Positions 44,545-53,279 of a stretch of 64,000 nucleotides of DNA are shown in pieces. The stretch comes from Nitrospirales bacterium. Lineage in GTDB: Bacteria > Nitrospirota > Nitrospiria > Nitrospirales > UBA8639. The notes beneath the pieces are model-generated. The model was not told the DNA's origin. It did no database searches and worked only from the letters and a program-made list of their open reading frames with translations. A program made the position numbers and the translations under genes. The first letter of the stretch is position 1. Each line of letters opens with the position of its first letter. The stretch covers positions 1 through 64,000 of the forward strand of contig BQIU01000010.1 in assembly GCA_021603905.1 (NCBI GenBank). The letters are read 5' to 3'.

Positions 44545-46182
44545 ATGATCATCGATGCCCTTTCGCTACAGGATAAAATCACAATTAAGACTGATGTGTG
44601 TATTGTCGGAGCCGGAGTTGCGGGGATTTCCCTTGCCCACGAGTTCAGAAATGAGCCCTTTCGCGTGTGCGTATTAGAGAGCGGCGGTTTTCAACAGGAT
44701 TATGAGACGCAGTCGTTGGCCTGTGGGAAAAGTGTCGGGCATCCTTATTATCCACTCGAAACCACGCGAGCCCGTTGTTTTGGAGGTTCCAGCCACCGCT
44801 GGCTTCTTGAGTTAGGTGAAAATCGGATTGGCGCCAGACTCCGACCGCTCGATACAGTCGACTTTGAGAAACGTGACTGGATTCCCTATAGTGGATGGCC
44901 TTTCCCCAAGACTCATCTTGATTCCTATTATAGTCGTGCCCAAGTTACGTGTCAGATTGGTCCTTACACCTATGAGGCCGATGATTGGGAAGATCCCCAG
45001 CGCACTCCTCGTCTACCCTTTCTCAACAGTCGCATCAGAACCACCATGTTCCAATGTGTTCCTCGTGATGTGTTTATCAATCATTATCGTGAAAAAATAC
45101 AGCGTTCGGAAAATATCACCACGTATCTGCACTCGATTGTTGAAAACATCGAAACCAATGATGAGACGCAACGTGTCAGTTCTCTTCGAGTTAGGGTATT
45201 AGGGAAGAAATCTTTTTGGGTTTCTGCCAAAATATTTGTTTTGGCACTTGGAGGGATTGAGACGCCACGATTGCTCTTGCTTTCTAATCGGACCCATCGC
45301 GATGGACTTGGTAATCAGAATGATCTGGTTGGTCGATTTTTTATGGAACACCCCCATCTATGGTCTGGGTACTATTTCCCTCTTGATCCTCATGTGTTTC
45401 ACACCACGGGTTTATATCGATTGCATACCGTCCGTAACACGGCTGTGATGGGAGCCTTGGCCCTCTCCGAAGATGTACTACGATCAGAAAAATTATTGAA
45501 TTATTGTGTAGCCCTCCATCCAAGCCCTCTTGTCCCTACACCGAGCATCCGTGCCAATGCCACAAAAAGCCTTGATCATGTGCATCAGGTATGCTCATCC
45601 GTATGTCGTGGTGATATCCCCGATTTCAGTAGGCATCTAAGTACGTTATTCCCGGTTCTCAATGATATGTCGATAGGTCTCTATAGAAAATTCATGAGAA
45701 GTTTTCATGCTTTGCTCGGATCGAGAAAATTTCAGGTTTTTCGGCTGAATCATATGAGTGAACAAGTCCCGAATAGCCAGAGTCGAGTGTCGCTTAGTGA
45801 TGAAAGAGACGCGTTTGGTCAACCGCGTGTGAAGTTGGATTGGCAATTGAGCCCCACGGATGTTCATACGATTGTACGTGCTCAACAGATCATCGATGAA
45901 GAACTGAGGCATGCTGGACTCGGTCGTTTGCAAATCGATCTTCAGACAGGGGCGCCACCGCCGGAACTTCATGGTGGGTGGCACCATATGGGAACGACTC
46001 GGATGCACGTGGATTCCAAAATGGGTGTCGTGAATGAAAACGCTCAGGTCCACGAGATCTCCAATTTATTCATCTCTGGGCCTTCCCTCTTTCCCACGAG
46101 TGGTTGTGCGAACCCCACCCTCACCATCGTCGCTCTTGCTATTCGATTGGGTGATCATGTGAAGACTCTTATGAATTCCTAG
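44545..46182 (+). CDS. GMC-family FAD-dependent oxidoreductase
   Basis: A 545-aa flavoprotein. The FAD-binding Rossmann motif is DVCIVGAGVAGISLAHEF, followed by the GMC signature region RARCFGGSSHRWLLE. The C-terminal catalytic segment has HGGWHHMGTTRMHVDSKMGVVN and LFISGPSLFPTSGCANPTLTIVALAIRLGDHV. It oxidises a hydroxyl group, probably of a sugar or polyol, given its place between the PP-loop protein and the carbamoyltransferase. Cytoplasmic, no signal peptide. The exact substrate is not predictable. Confidence 0.88.
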   Translation: MIIDALSLQDKITIKTDVCIVGAGVAGISLAHEFRNEPFRVCVLESGGFQQDYETQSLACGKSVGHPYYPLETTRARCFGGSSHRWLLELGENRIGARLRPLDTVDFEKRDWIPYSGWPFPKTHLDSYYSRAQVTCQIGPYTYEADDWEDPQRTPRLPFLNSRIRTTMFQCVPRDVFINHYREKIQRSENITTYLHSIVENIETNDETQRVSSLRVRVLGKKSFWVSAKIFVLALGGIETPRLLLLSNRTHRDGLGNQNDLVGRFFMEHPHLWSGYYFPLDPHVFHTTGLYRLHTVRNTAVMGALALSEDVLRSEKLLNYCVALHPSPLVPTPSIRANATKSLDHVHQVCSSVCRGDIPDFSRHLSTLFPVLNDMSIGLYRKFMRSFHALLGSRKFQVFRLNHMSEQVPNSQSRVSLSDERDAFGQPRVKLDWQLSPTDVHTIVRAQQIIDEELRHAGLGRLQIDLQTGAPPPELHGGWHHMGTTRMHVDSKMGVVNENAQVHEISNLFISGPSLFPTSGCANPTLTIVALAIRLGDHVKTLMNS

Positions 46183-46226
46183 CTCGGGTTTCCCCTCTCA
46201 CTGATACCACTTATATAATTTATCGA

Positions 46227-48074
46227 ATGAATATATTAGGAATTTCGGCCTTTTTTCACGACTCCGCTGCGGCATTGATCCGTAATGGAGAAATTGTGGC
46301 CGCGGCCCAGGAGGAACGCTTTACCCGCCGCAAGGGTGATCCGAATTTTCCTTCTCATGCTTTAGCCTGTTGTCTCGAAGAAGGAAAGATAACCGCTTCT
46401 CAGCTTGACTACGTCGTGTTTTATGAGAGGCCGATGGTGAAATTTGATCGACTGATGGAGACCTATACAGCATTCGCACCGAAGGGGTTTACCTCATTTA
46501 AACGCGCGCTACCTTTATGGGTAAAACAACGGTTGCGAATTCCAGAAGTGATGACCTCGATGTTAGGTAATGAATTTAAAGGTCAGTGCTGCCTGTCTTC
46601 GCACCATGAATCGCATGCCGCCAGTGCGTTTTTCCCTTCTCCCTTTCACGAGGCTGCGATTCTGACCCTCGACGCCGTGGGGGAATGGGCAACGAGTTCG
46701 ATTGGAGTTGGAAAAGGCAACAAGATTCAATTGACTCATGAATTGCGCTTTCCCCATTCTCTAGGGATGCTATATTCCGCATTCACGTATTATGCCGGGT
46801 TTAAGGTCAACACTGGTGAATATAAATTAATGGGATTGGCCCCCTACGGAGAGCCCAAATACGTCGACCTGATTTTGCAGAAACTCGTGAGCCTTCGTGA
46901 TGATGGTTCACTCTGGCTGGATATGACCTACTTTAATTATTGCCAGGGGATGACCATGACCTCGGAAAAGTTTCATCAGCTGTTTGGAGGGCCACCGAGA
47001 GCATCTGAAAGTTCTATCACTCAAAAAGACATGGACCTTGCTGCATCCATTCAGGCGATCTGTGAAGAGATCGTCCTTAGGGCAGCTTGCCATGCTCATT
47101 CTCTGACTAAATCACCAAATTTGGTCATGGCAGGTGGAGTGGCGCTTAATTGCGTGTCCAACGGTAGGCTGAAACGGGAAGGTCCATTTGAGAATATTTG
47201 GATTCAACCGGCTGCTGGTGATGCAGGAGGAGCTCTCGGGGCGGCCCTGCTTGGCTGGCATCATGAACTTGATCAAGCAAGGCATATTTCAATGCCAGAT
47301 GGACAAAAAGGCTCATTACTTGGGCCAGCTTTTGGGGAGGAACGGATTCGACTCAGCCTTGATGCGCTTGGTGCCCGATATGAACACATCCCTGACGAAT
47401 CCCTTCTCCTTGATCGTGTGGCACGTCTGCTTGATCAGGAACTCGTGATTGGTTGGTTTCAGGGAAAAATGGAATACGGACCCAGATCTCTTGGTTGTCG
47501 AAGTATTCTTGGTGATGCCCGCTCTCCTCAGATTCAACAAACGATGAATGTCAAAATTAAATTTCGTGAATCCTTTCGACCGTTTGCCCCAGCTGTCTTG
47601 AGAGAGCACGTGCACACATTCTTTGAAATGGATCTGAATGAAGACAGCCCGTATATGTTGTTTGTGGCACCCGTTCGCGAAACTCAACGTCTCGCACTGA
47701 CCCCGGAAGACGTGAGAAACATGCAAGATCCCGACTTGCGGGTTCGAGTGGCCGTGCCCCGTTCACGCATTCCGGCAGTGACGCATGTGGATTACTCGGC
47801 CAGAGTTCAAACAGTCGATGAAGACCGGCATGGTCGTTTCTATCGGTTGCTCCGAAAGTTCTATGATGTCACCGGATGCCCGGTGATTGTGAATACAAGT
47901 TTCAATATACGGGGTGAGCCACTAGTGTGTAATCCACAGGATGCCTATCAATGTTTCATGGCCACGGATATGGATTGTTTAGTCATCGAAAATTTTCTGC
48001 TGATGAAAGCAGATCAACCGCAAGGCTTATTGGCGAATCTTGAAACCTATAGAACGGACAACTTCTTGGATTGA
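46227..48074 (+). CDS. O-carbamoyltransferase (NodU/CmcH family)
   Basis: A 615-aa enzyme that transfers carbamoyl from carbamoyl phosphate to a hydroxyl group of a sugar. The N-terminal ASKHA-like part starts MNILGISAFFHDSAAALIRNGEIVAAAQEERFTRRK. The metal/active histidines lie in SSHHESHAASAFFPSPF, followed by TLDAVGEWATSSIG and VMAGGVALNCVSNGRL. The C-terminal YrdC-like part has MEYGPRSLGCRSILGD and VNTSFNIRGEPLVC. It is followed at once by the SxtJ-like and SGNH genes, an arrangement seen in other carbamoylation loci. Confidence 0.93.
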   Translation: MNILGISAFFHDSAAALIRNGEIVAAAQEERFTRRKGDPNFPSHALACCLEEGKITASQLDYVVFYERPMVKFDRLMETYTAFAPKGFTSFKRALPLWVKQRLRIPEVMTSMLGNEFKGQCCLSSHHESHAASAFFPSPFHEAAILTLDAVGEWATSSIGVGKGNKIQLTHELRFPHSLGMLYSAFTYYAGFKVNTGEYKLMGLAPYGEPKYVDLILQKLVSLRDDGSLWLDMTYFNYCQGMTMTSEKFHQLFGGPPRASESSITQKDMDLAASIQAICEEIVLRAACHAHSLTKSPNLVMAGGVALNCVSNGRLKREGPFENIWIQPAAGDAGGALGAALLGWHHELDQARHISMPDGQKGSLLGPAFGEERIRLSLDALGARYEHIPDESLLLDRVARLLDQELVIGWFQGKMEYGPRSLGCRSILGDARSPQIQQTMNVKIKFRESFRPFAPAVLREHVHTFFEMDLNEDSPYMLFVAPVRETQRLALTPEDVRNMQDPDLRVRVAVPRSRIPAVTHVDYSARVQTVDEDRHGRFYRLLRKFYDVTGCPVIVNTSFNIRGEPLVCNPQDAYQCFMATDMDCLVIENFLLMKADQPQGLLANLETYRTDNFLD

Positions 48075-48082
48075 TAGAGACC

Positions 48083-48655
48083 ATGATTCAGTTACCCTTT
48101 CCACCTGGGACGGTCAGATTAAAATGTTTTTGGTTCGTCGTAAGCCTGTTGATCGGTTTATCCATCGGAATATTCTGTCAGCTGGCGATGGCCCTGGACT
48201 GGCTTCTGGTGAGTGGGTGGGTCGTCATGGTTATGTTCCTCCCAGGATTGGTTTGGCCGGATATGACGTCCTTCCTCTATAGGGTGTTTAATAAATCATC
48301 GAGAGTATTTTCCCAACAAGCTATCACCTTACTTGTCGCTGTGTGCTTCGCCATTATTTCAGTGGCGGTTGGGAGACAAGCTTCAGCTTTACGATTGGCA
48401 TCGCTTCCGGAATCCCATTCTCTTTGGCAAGCTAAGGGATCAGTGGCTCTCGGCGATCAGACTATAGGGAATGGTAATGGTGTCTCGCGTCTCAATACCA
48501 CACACCAATCTTGGGGAATGAATTTTTTGAGGTGGACTTTAGAATCTGGAAACTGGTGGATGGGTGCGTTGTTACCCTTTCTCCTTCTCATCTCAATATT
48601 CGGAAAGGACCAGGAAGCGACTGTCGTTTCAGGCAGTGTCTACACCCTTTATTAA
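48083..48655 (+). CDS. SxtJ-like and DUF5989-like fused small membrane protein
   Basis: A 190-aa membrane protein. The first part (about residues 1-100: MIQLPFPPGTVRLKCFWFVV and three hydrophobic helices ending near IISVAVGRQ) resembles the SxtJ family found beside NodU-type carbamoyltransferases. The last 45 residues (MNFLRWTLESGNWWMGALLPFLLLISI and a terminal SVYTLY) look like DUF5989, a roughly 50-aa protein usually encoded separately right after SxtJ. The protein could thus be a fusion of the two. ATG 48083 is used; the track start is a TTG overlapping the previous stop. Confidence 0.65.
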   Translation: MIQLPFPPGTVRLKCFWFVVSLLIGLSIGIFCQLAMALDWLLVSGWVVMVMFLPGLVWPDMTSFLYRVFNKSSRVFSQQAITLLVAVCFAIISVAVGRQASALRLASLPESHSLWQAKGSVALGDQTIGNGNGVSRLNTTHQSWGMNFLRWTLESGNWWMGALLPFLLLISIFGKDQEATVVSGSVYTLY

Positions 48656-48660
48656 AAGTC

Positions 48661-49746
48661 ATGTTCACGGTAGTCCGAAATATTTTGGCAGTTCTCTTGG
48701 CATTTCTGTGTATGCCGGTTCTTGTCATTCTTGGCGTTGTCGCGCTTCCATTTTGGTTGGTCTCGTTCATGACTCAGGCGATGACGAGTGTTGCCCAGCG
48801 AAAGTCTTCTGCCTGGAATGCCATTATTCAATTTGATTCGAGTATCGGGTGGAAGATGAAACCACATTTAGATACGTATTACTTAGCTCTCGGTGATGAT
48901 GTCTGTCATGTCATGACAGATTCTCAGGGGTGGGTGGGGACACCCAGCCTTTCAGAAAGCAATTTGGTTGTTTTTGGAGATTCCTATGCGTTTGCTTATG
49001 GAGTCGACGTGTCAGAGGCCTATTTCAACCTGAATCCTCAATTGCGGATTAAAGCTATTTGCGCCCCAGGCTATGACATGGTCCAAGAGTTGTTGCTCAT
49101 GAAGAAATATTCCCCGGAGTTAGCCAATAAATTAGTCGTGTGGTTTGTTTGTCTTGAAAATGACCTTCATGACAATTTAAAACCAAACTCTCAGCATCCC
49201 CAACATGTCTATCGAACTCCCTTCGTCCGATCTCTGAATGGGGACATGAATTGGGAAATCGTCACGAGCCATGTCAGCAATCAAAGGTGGCCGTATCCGA
49301 CTCTGAAGACTCTCTATGCTGAGACGTTTGCTAAGCTTTGCACGCCAAGTCCTTTTTCGCAACATACGTATTCTGCCTGTGAGTATTTATTAAAGGAAGG
49401 GCGCGATGTGTGTGGGAAAGTTGGAGCTCAGTTGGCAATTGTGGCCATACCAAATAAATTGCAATTAAGTGAACGTGGGGTCAAGAGTATCACCTCAAAA
49501 CTCTCAAATGGATACGGATTCGATCCTCACTACCCAGATCAACAATTTAGCGAGATGTGTCACCGGTTAACAATTCCGTTTTTTTCAGCGAAGAGTTATT
49601 TGCAATTGAATGATTACAAGCAATATGACTGGCACTGGGCCAAGCAAGGACATCGCCAAATCTCACGCATGCTTGGCGACCTTTACGCAGCGTACGCATC
49701 AAACACTTTACTCGTCAATCATATCCCGGAACATCCATCAAAATGA
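48661..49746 (+). CDS. SGNH/GDSL-type hydrolase-like protein, membrane anchored
   Basis: A 361-aa protein beginning at ATG 48661 with a membrane anchor (ILAVLLAFLCMPVLVILGVVALPFWLV). The catalytic block I is LVVFGDSYAFAYGVD (nucleophile Ser in GDS) and the terminal block V is YDWHWAKQGHRQIS (Asp and His of the triad). The middle has VWFVCLENDLHDNL, the SGNH block III asparagine candidate. Such proteins acting outside the membrane add or remove acyl groups on glycans. It is the third gene of the carbamoyltransferase module, six bases after the previous stop. The track start at 48511 is out of frame with that gene and spurious. Confidence 0.8.
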   Translation: MFTVVRNILAVLLAFLCMPVLVILGVVALPFWLVSFMTQAMTSVAQRKSSAWNAIIQFDSSIGWKMKPHLDTYYLALGDDVCHVMTDSQGWVGTPSLSESNLVVFGDSYAFAYGVDVSEAYFNLNPQLRIKAICAPGYDMVQELLLMKKYSPELANKLVVWFVCLENDLHDNLKPNSQHPQHVYRTPFVRSLNGDMNWEIVTSHVSNQRWPYPTLKTLYAETFAKLCTPSPFSQHTYSACEYLLKEGRDVCGKVGAQLAIVAIPNKLQLSERGVKSITSKLSNGYGFDPHYPDQQFSEMCHRLTIPFFSAKSYLQLNDYKQYDWHWAKQGHRQISRMLGDLYAAYASNTLLVNHIPEHPSK

Positions 49747-49824
49747 TTCTCTGCTAATAACAGTGAAGCTGGAAATCTTCATTACCTTTCCTATGCTCGT
49801 GTGAGTATCCCATGACTCATAAAG

Positions 49825-50145
49825 TACTCGCTGGTGACCATCGCGATTCTGACCCATCGTCGCGCAGATGGTATTTGCCGTTAGTTCCTTAAAGCGTAGG
49901 CAGCTAAACTTATCTTCATCTTGAAATTGTCATTTCAGATAAGGGATCTACCTTCCATACCGGACACATTGTTAAAAAAACCCCAGACAATCGAATCAAA
50001 TTGTTTTAGGCATCGTGCCAATATTGGAACCAGGCATAATTGAAATTTTTGCATTCAACGAGCCTGAAGATCTTATTTCATGCTGTTTCATAATGATGAC
50101 CTTAGTGATCAAGATTTTTTGGCAACCTTCATGGCCGTCGCATTT
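49825..50145 (+). pseudogene. Decayed copy of a family 2 glycosyltransferase (5' part)
   Basis: Read in shifting frames, the segment spells a GT2 N-terminus parallel to the gene at 52278: VTIAILTHRRAD (there VSIAITTHNRAN), then TYLHLEIVISDKGST (there TYTHLEIIVSDDCST), PDNRIKLF (there SDLRIRYF), HRANIGTRHN, NFCIQRA and SYFMLFHNDDLSDQDFLATFMAV (there SYFLLFHDDDLIDPDFVETCMTAV). It carries several in-frame stops and at least two frameshifts, and breaks off after about 110 residues. With the duplicated epimerase start 210 bp further on, this is a recombination scar. Confidence 0.8.
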
Positions 50146-50352
50146 CTGACAGCCCAATCCACAAGTCGTTCGTAGTAGGTGGCCGAGTTGATCCCGTGTT
50201 TCACCAAACTCTGCTTGGCCTGCCGTTACCGCATAGGCTTCCTTGATGATGACCCTGATCTGTGTTTCCGTCAAATTCGATGGTTACATGAAAACCTCCC
50301 GGATAGGATGTTTTGCCAGAAAGTTTTCTTTGCAGAATTTTTATCTTTCCAG

Positions 50353-50504
50353 AAAGCTTACGCAACGTTTTCACAATTTTAGATTAAGGAGGACGAATCT
50401 TATGAATAACTTATGTCTTGGCGCTGCAGGTTTTATCGGTGCACATCTGACGAGTCGACTGTTGTCTAAAGACCCTAGCGTCGTTGCTGGTGACTTTTAT
50501 TCAG
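50353..50504 (+). repeat. 152-bp tandem duplication of the epimerase gene 5' end, unit 1
   Basis: This unit is repeated at 50505-50656 with the start codons exactly 152 bp apart (50402 and 50554). Both contain the leader TCACAATTTTAGATTAAGGA, a ribosome site and the first 33 codons of the epimerase (CLGAAGFIG, HLT, RLLS). Because 152 is not a multiple of three, unit 1 reads out of frame into the second leader. Confidence 0.85.
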
Positions 50505-50539
50505 AGAGCTTACACAAATTTTTCACAATTTTAGATTAA
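50402..50539 (+). pseudogene. Truncated epimerase start, 45-codon mini-ORF
   Basis: The mini-ORF begins MNNLCLGAAGFIGAHLTSRL, keeping the NAD-binding glycine motif, and ends after 45 codons with a TAA in the leader of the intact gene, 14 bp before its ATG. It has a perfect AAGGAGG ahead of its ATG, stronger than that of the intact gene. It may therefore be translated and could influence translation of the downstream gene as a leader peptide. It has no catalytic part. Confidence 0.7.
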
Positions 50540-50553
50540 GGAGAACGAATCTT

Positions 50554-51672
50554 ATGAATATCTTATGTCTTGGCGCTGCAGGTTTTATCGGTTCACATCT
50601 GACGGGTCGACTGTTGTCTGAAGGTCATAATGTTGTTGCTGTTGACTATTATGATGACAAGATTAAGGAATGGATTGGACATAAACAGTTAACGGTGATC
50701 AAACAGGATATACGGGAGGAAACCTGGGGGCTTTCGGAACTAGTTCAGGAGTCTGACCTGATCATTGACTTGATTGCTTATGCCAATCCTGGATTGTATG
50801 TCAAGATACCTCTCGAAGTGTTTCGCTTAAATTTTACCGAAAATCTCAAAATAGCACAAATTTGCCAAAAATTTAACAAACGGTTGATTCAATTTTCCAC
50901 ATGTGAGGTTTATGGGAAAACCCCGACCAGTATTCTTAATGGTCATATTCTAGATCCTGACAATCCTTCTTACGCAAAATTTGGGGAAGATACGACGAAT
51001 TTCATACTAGGCCCAGTCAATAAGCATCGGTGGATTTACGCCTGTGCCAAACAATTGCTTGAGCGGGTTCTTCACGCTTATGGCATAGAACATGAATTTA
51101 ACTACACCATCATTCGACCCTTTAATTTTATAGGTCCTCGTATTGACTACCTTCTAAATGAGACTGATGGTGTCCCTCGAGTCTTTTCTTTTTTTATGGA
51201 TGCTCTTTTAAATGGAACACAAATGAAATTAGTTGGAGGGGGGCATCATCGTCGATGTTACACCTATATCGACGATGCCATTGAGGCCATTTATCGTATT
51301 GTTATGAATCCCAATGGAGTTTGTGATAGAGAAATTTTTAATGTCGGATCGCCTGAAAATGAAATTTCTATCCGAGATTTAGCTAATACGATGAGAGATA
51401 TTTACTCCCAGGAATTTCGGCAAGATGGTATTCCTCTGCCAGAAATTGTGGATGTGTCTCCTGAAGAATTCTATGGGAAGGGATATGAAGATTCAGATAG
51501 GAGAATTCCTGACATCACGAAAGCCCAAACTCTTTTAGGTTGGGAACCTAAATGGGATACTGTCAATACGGTAAAAACCACAATGAGCTACTATGTCCAT
51601 GAATATCGGGACCTCTATGAGGATCAGTTGTGGAAGCATGACATATTTCAAAAGGCCTTAACGAGTGAATAA
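50554..51672 (+). CDS. NAD-dependent epimerase/dehydratase (ArnA dehydrogenase-like)
   Basis: A 372-aa extended SDR enzyme. It has the NAD motif CLGAAGFIGSHLTGRLL, FSTCEVYGK (active Ser/Thr region), the catalytic tyrosine-lysine pair in WIYACAKQLLERVLHAYG, the RPFNFIGPRIDY substrate loop and YTYIDDAIEAIYRIV near the C-terminus. The overall pattern, including the NFTENLKIAQIC stretch, is closest to the decarboxylating UDP-glucuronate dehydrogenase of ArnA and UDP-xylose synthases. It probably modifies a nucleotide sugar for the polymer. AAGGAG at about ten bases. The surrounding DNA to about 55.5 kb looks AT-richer, which suggests separate acquisition. Confidence 0.88.
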   Translation: MNILCLGAAGFIGSHLTGRLLSEGHNVVAVDYYDDKIKEWIGHKQLTVIKQDIREETWGLSELVQESDLIIDLIAYANPGLYVKIPLEVFRLNFTENLKIAQICQKFNKRLIQFSTCEVYGKTPTSILNGHILDPDNPSYAKFGEDTTNFILGPVNKHRWIYACAKQLLERVLHAYGIEHEFNYTIIRPFNFIGPRIDYLLNETDGVPRVFSFFMDALLNGTQMKLVGGGHHRRCYTYIDDAIEAIYRIVMNPNGVCDREIFNVGSPENEISIRDLANTMRDIYSQEFRQDGIPLPEIVDVSPEEFYGKGYEDSDRRIPDITKAQTLLGWEPKWDTVNTVKTTMSYYVHEYRDLYEDQLWKHDIFQKALTSE

Positions 51673-52277
51673 GGAGAATCAGCGATCTTTAACTTTCTGA
51701 GGTGATCCGTAGTGCCATTTGAGCCATGCCACTAACTCTTTTCTGCTCATCTTACGTTGGTTTGTCGACTCAACGAGCAAAAGTGTCTAGTCGCTGGAGT
51801 TACAAGAAATGGGTGTTATGGAATACATATAGATTACAAAGTTCCGTTCGACTTGAGCATGAAGAGCATGACGAAATATATACTGTTTACTTGCTTTTAC
51901 TGGAGCTTATTGAATTCCGCTTGTGATTGGGTGTGAATGACCTTGCGAATAATGGACTAATATGGTTTCCAGTAGTTCCTCATCACGTCCTAAAGGGCGT
52001 CATGCTTCACTCCTGACACAATTATTCGCCGATTTCAGTGTCCCGAATCCCCATTAGGCAGCGGAGAAATTGCTTCTCATCTCAATGGACAGCGATCCAT
52101 AGCCAGTAAGAGTTTTTTAACCCACGATAAGTGTGCTGGTATCCTTTTCTATGGCTTCGACGATGGATGTTGAGCGAATAGTTTCCATGGATTCGCCGTG
52201 GGCTTCAATCCTGTAGCATACCGCCATGCAACTGTATTCCAATAGCGGCCGCAAGATTTTGCAGTCTAAATTCCAAA
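51673..52277. other. Gap without a recognisable gene
   Basis: About 600 bp between the epimerase and a GT2 gene. A 66-aa frame (51726..51926) has no motif and no ribosome site. A short PTISVLVSFSMAS reading near 52120 vaguely recalls a GT2 start but does not continue. Most likely decayed sequence. Confidence 0.4.
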
Positions 52278-53279
52278 ATGATTGAACCTTACTCTCCGTT
52301 AGTATCTATCGCCATTACGACACATAACCGGGCGAATTCGTACTTGCCGCACACCCTGCAGAGTGCGCTGAGCCAAACTTATACTCATTTAGAGATTATT
52401 GTGTCCGATGACTGCTCCACTGACAACACTCAAGAATTCGTAAGTGCCTTTTCTGATCTTCGTATCAGATACTTTCGTCATGCTGAAAATATTGGGGCAA
52501 AGAACAACTACAATTTTTGTGTGAACCAAGCACGGGGTTCATATTTTCTGCTGTTTCATGATGATGACCTTATTGATCCTGACTTTGTCGAAACTTGCAT
52601 GACCGCCGTTAATCACGATACCAATGTCGGCATTATTCGGACGGGGGTTCGTCATATCGACTCCCAGGGGAATATTGTTGCTAGGAAGGCCAACATGGTT
52701 GGAGGTCTTTCCATGGAGGACTTTATTCTTGGATGGTTTGCAGGCAAGACGTGGCCTTACCTTTCCAGTACGCTGTTTAATACTAAAAGACTGAAGGAAA
52801 TAGGGGGGTTCAAGTCGAAACATTCTCTATTCGACGATGTTACAGCAGAAATGGTGTTAGCGGCACGATTTGGGAGAGTCGATGTTAAAGCTATAAAGGC
52901 AAGTACGCGTGTCCATTCTGAAACGAGGACCGTCTCGGCGAAGGTTAATGATTGGTGTGAGGATTCCCTCGAATTGCTCGATCTCCTGTGCGAGCTCACG
53001 CATGACAAACAACCACAGATAAGGCGAAAAGGACTAAAGTTCTTCGCCTGGGTCAATTATCACAGAGCTCATGACATTCGATCACCGTTTGAAAGGATGG
53101 TTCTCTACTACATGATTTTTAAGAGATTTAATTATCAATATTCCCCAATCAGGTTTTTTATTTGCAGAAATCCGTATTTTCGCAAAATCCGTCGGCTGCG
53201 GAGCAAGGTCAAGTTGTGGGGTGATACCCTTTCAACAATTTCTCTTTTGACCATGGGAAGACAAAAAAGGAAATCGTGA
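52278..53279 (+). CDS. Family 2 glycosyltransferase
   Basis: A 333-aa GT-A enzyme. It reads PLVSIAITTHNRANSYLPHTLQSALSQTY, EIIVSDDCSTDNTQ, NIGAKNNYNFCVNQARGSYFLLFHDDDL (DDD motif), then a C-terminal basic region. The parent-like copy of the decayed fragment at 49825. The GTGA overlap at 53276 couples it to the GT4 gene that follows. Confidence 0.9.
   Translation: MIEPYSPLVSIAITTHNRANSYLPHTLQSALSQTYTHLEIIVSDDCSTDNTQEFVSAFSDLRIRYFRHAENIGAKNNYNFCVNQARGSYFLLFHDDDLIDPDFVETCMTAVNHDTNVGIIRTGVRHIDSQGNIVARKANMVGGLSMEDFILGWFAGKTWPYLSSTLFNTKRLKEIGGFKSKHSLFDDVTAEMVLAARFGRVDVKAIKASTRVHSETRTVSAKVNDWCEDSLELLDLLCELTHDKQPQIRRKGLKFFAWVNYHRAHDIRSPFERMVLYYMIFKRFNYQYSPIRFFICRNPYFRKIRRLRSKVKLWGDTLSTISLLTMGRQKRKS

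Noticed and set aside
48511-48660. N-terminal extension of the SGNH gene in the ORF track
   Set aside because: It overlaps the preceding membrane-protein gene in another frame and lacks sense as protein.
51726-51926. 66-aa ORF between epimerase and GT2
   Set aside because: No ribosome site, no motif, and flanked by apparently decayed sequence.
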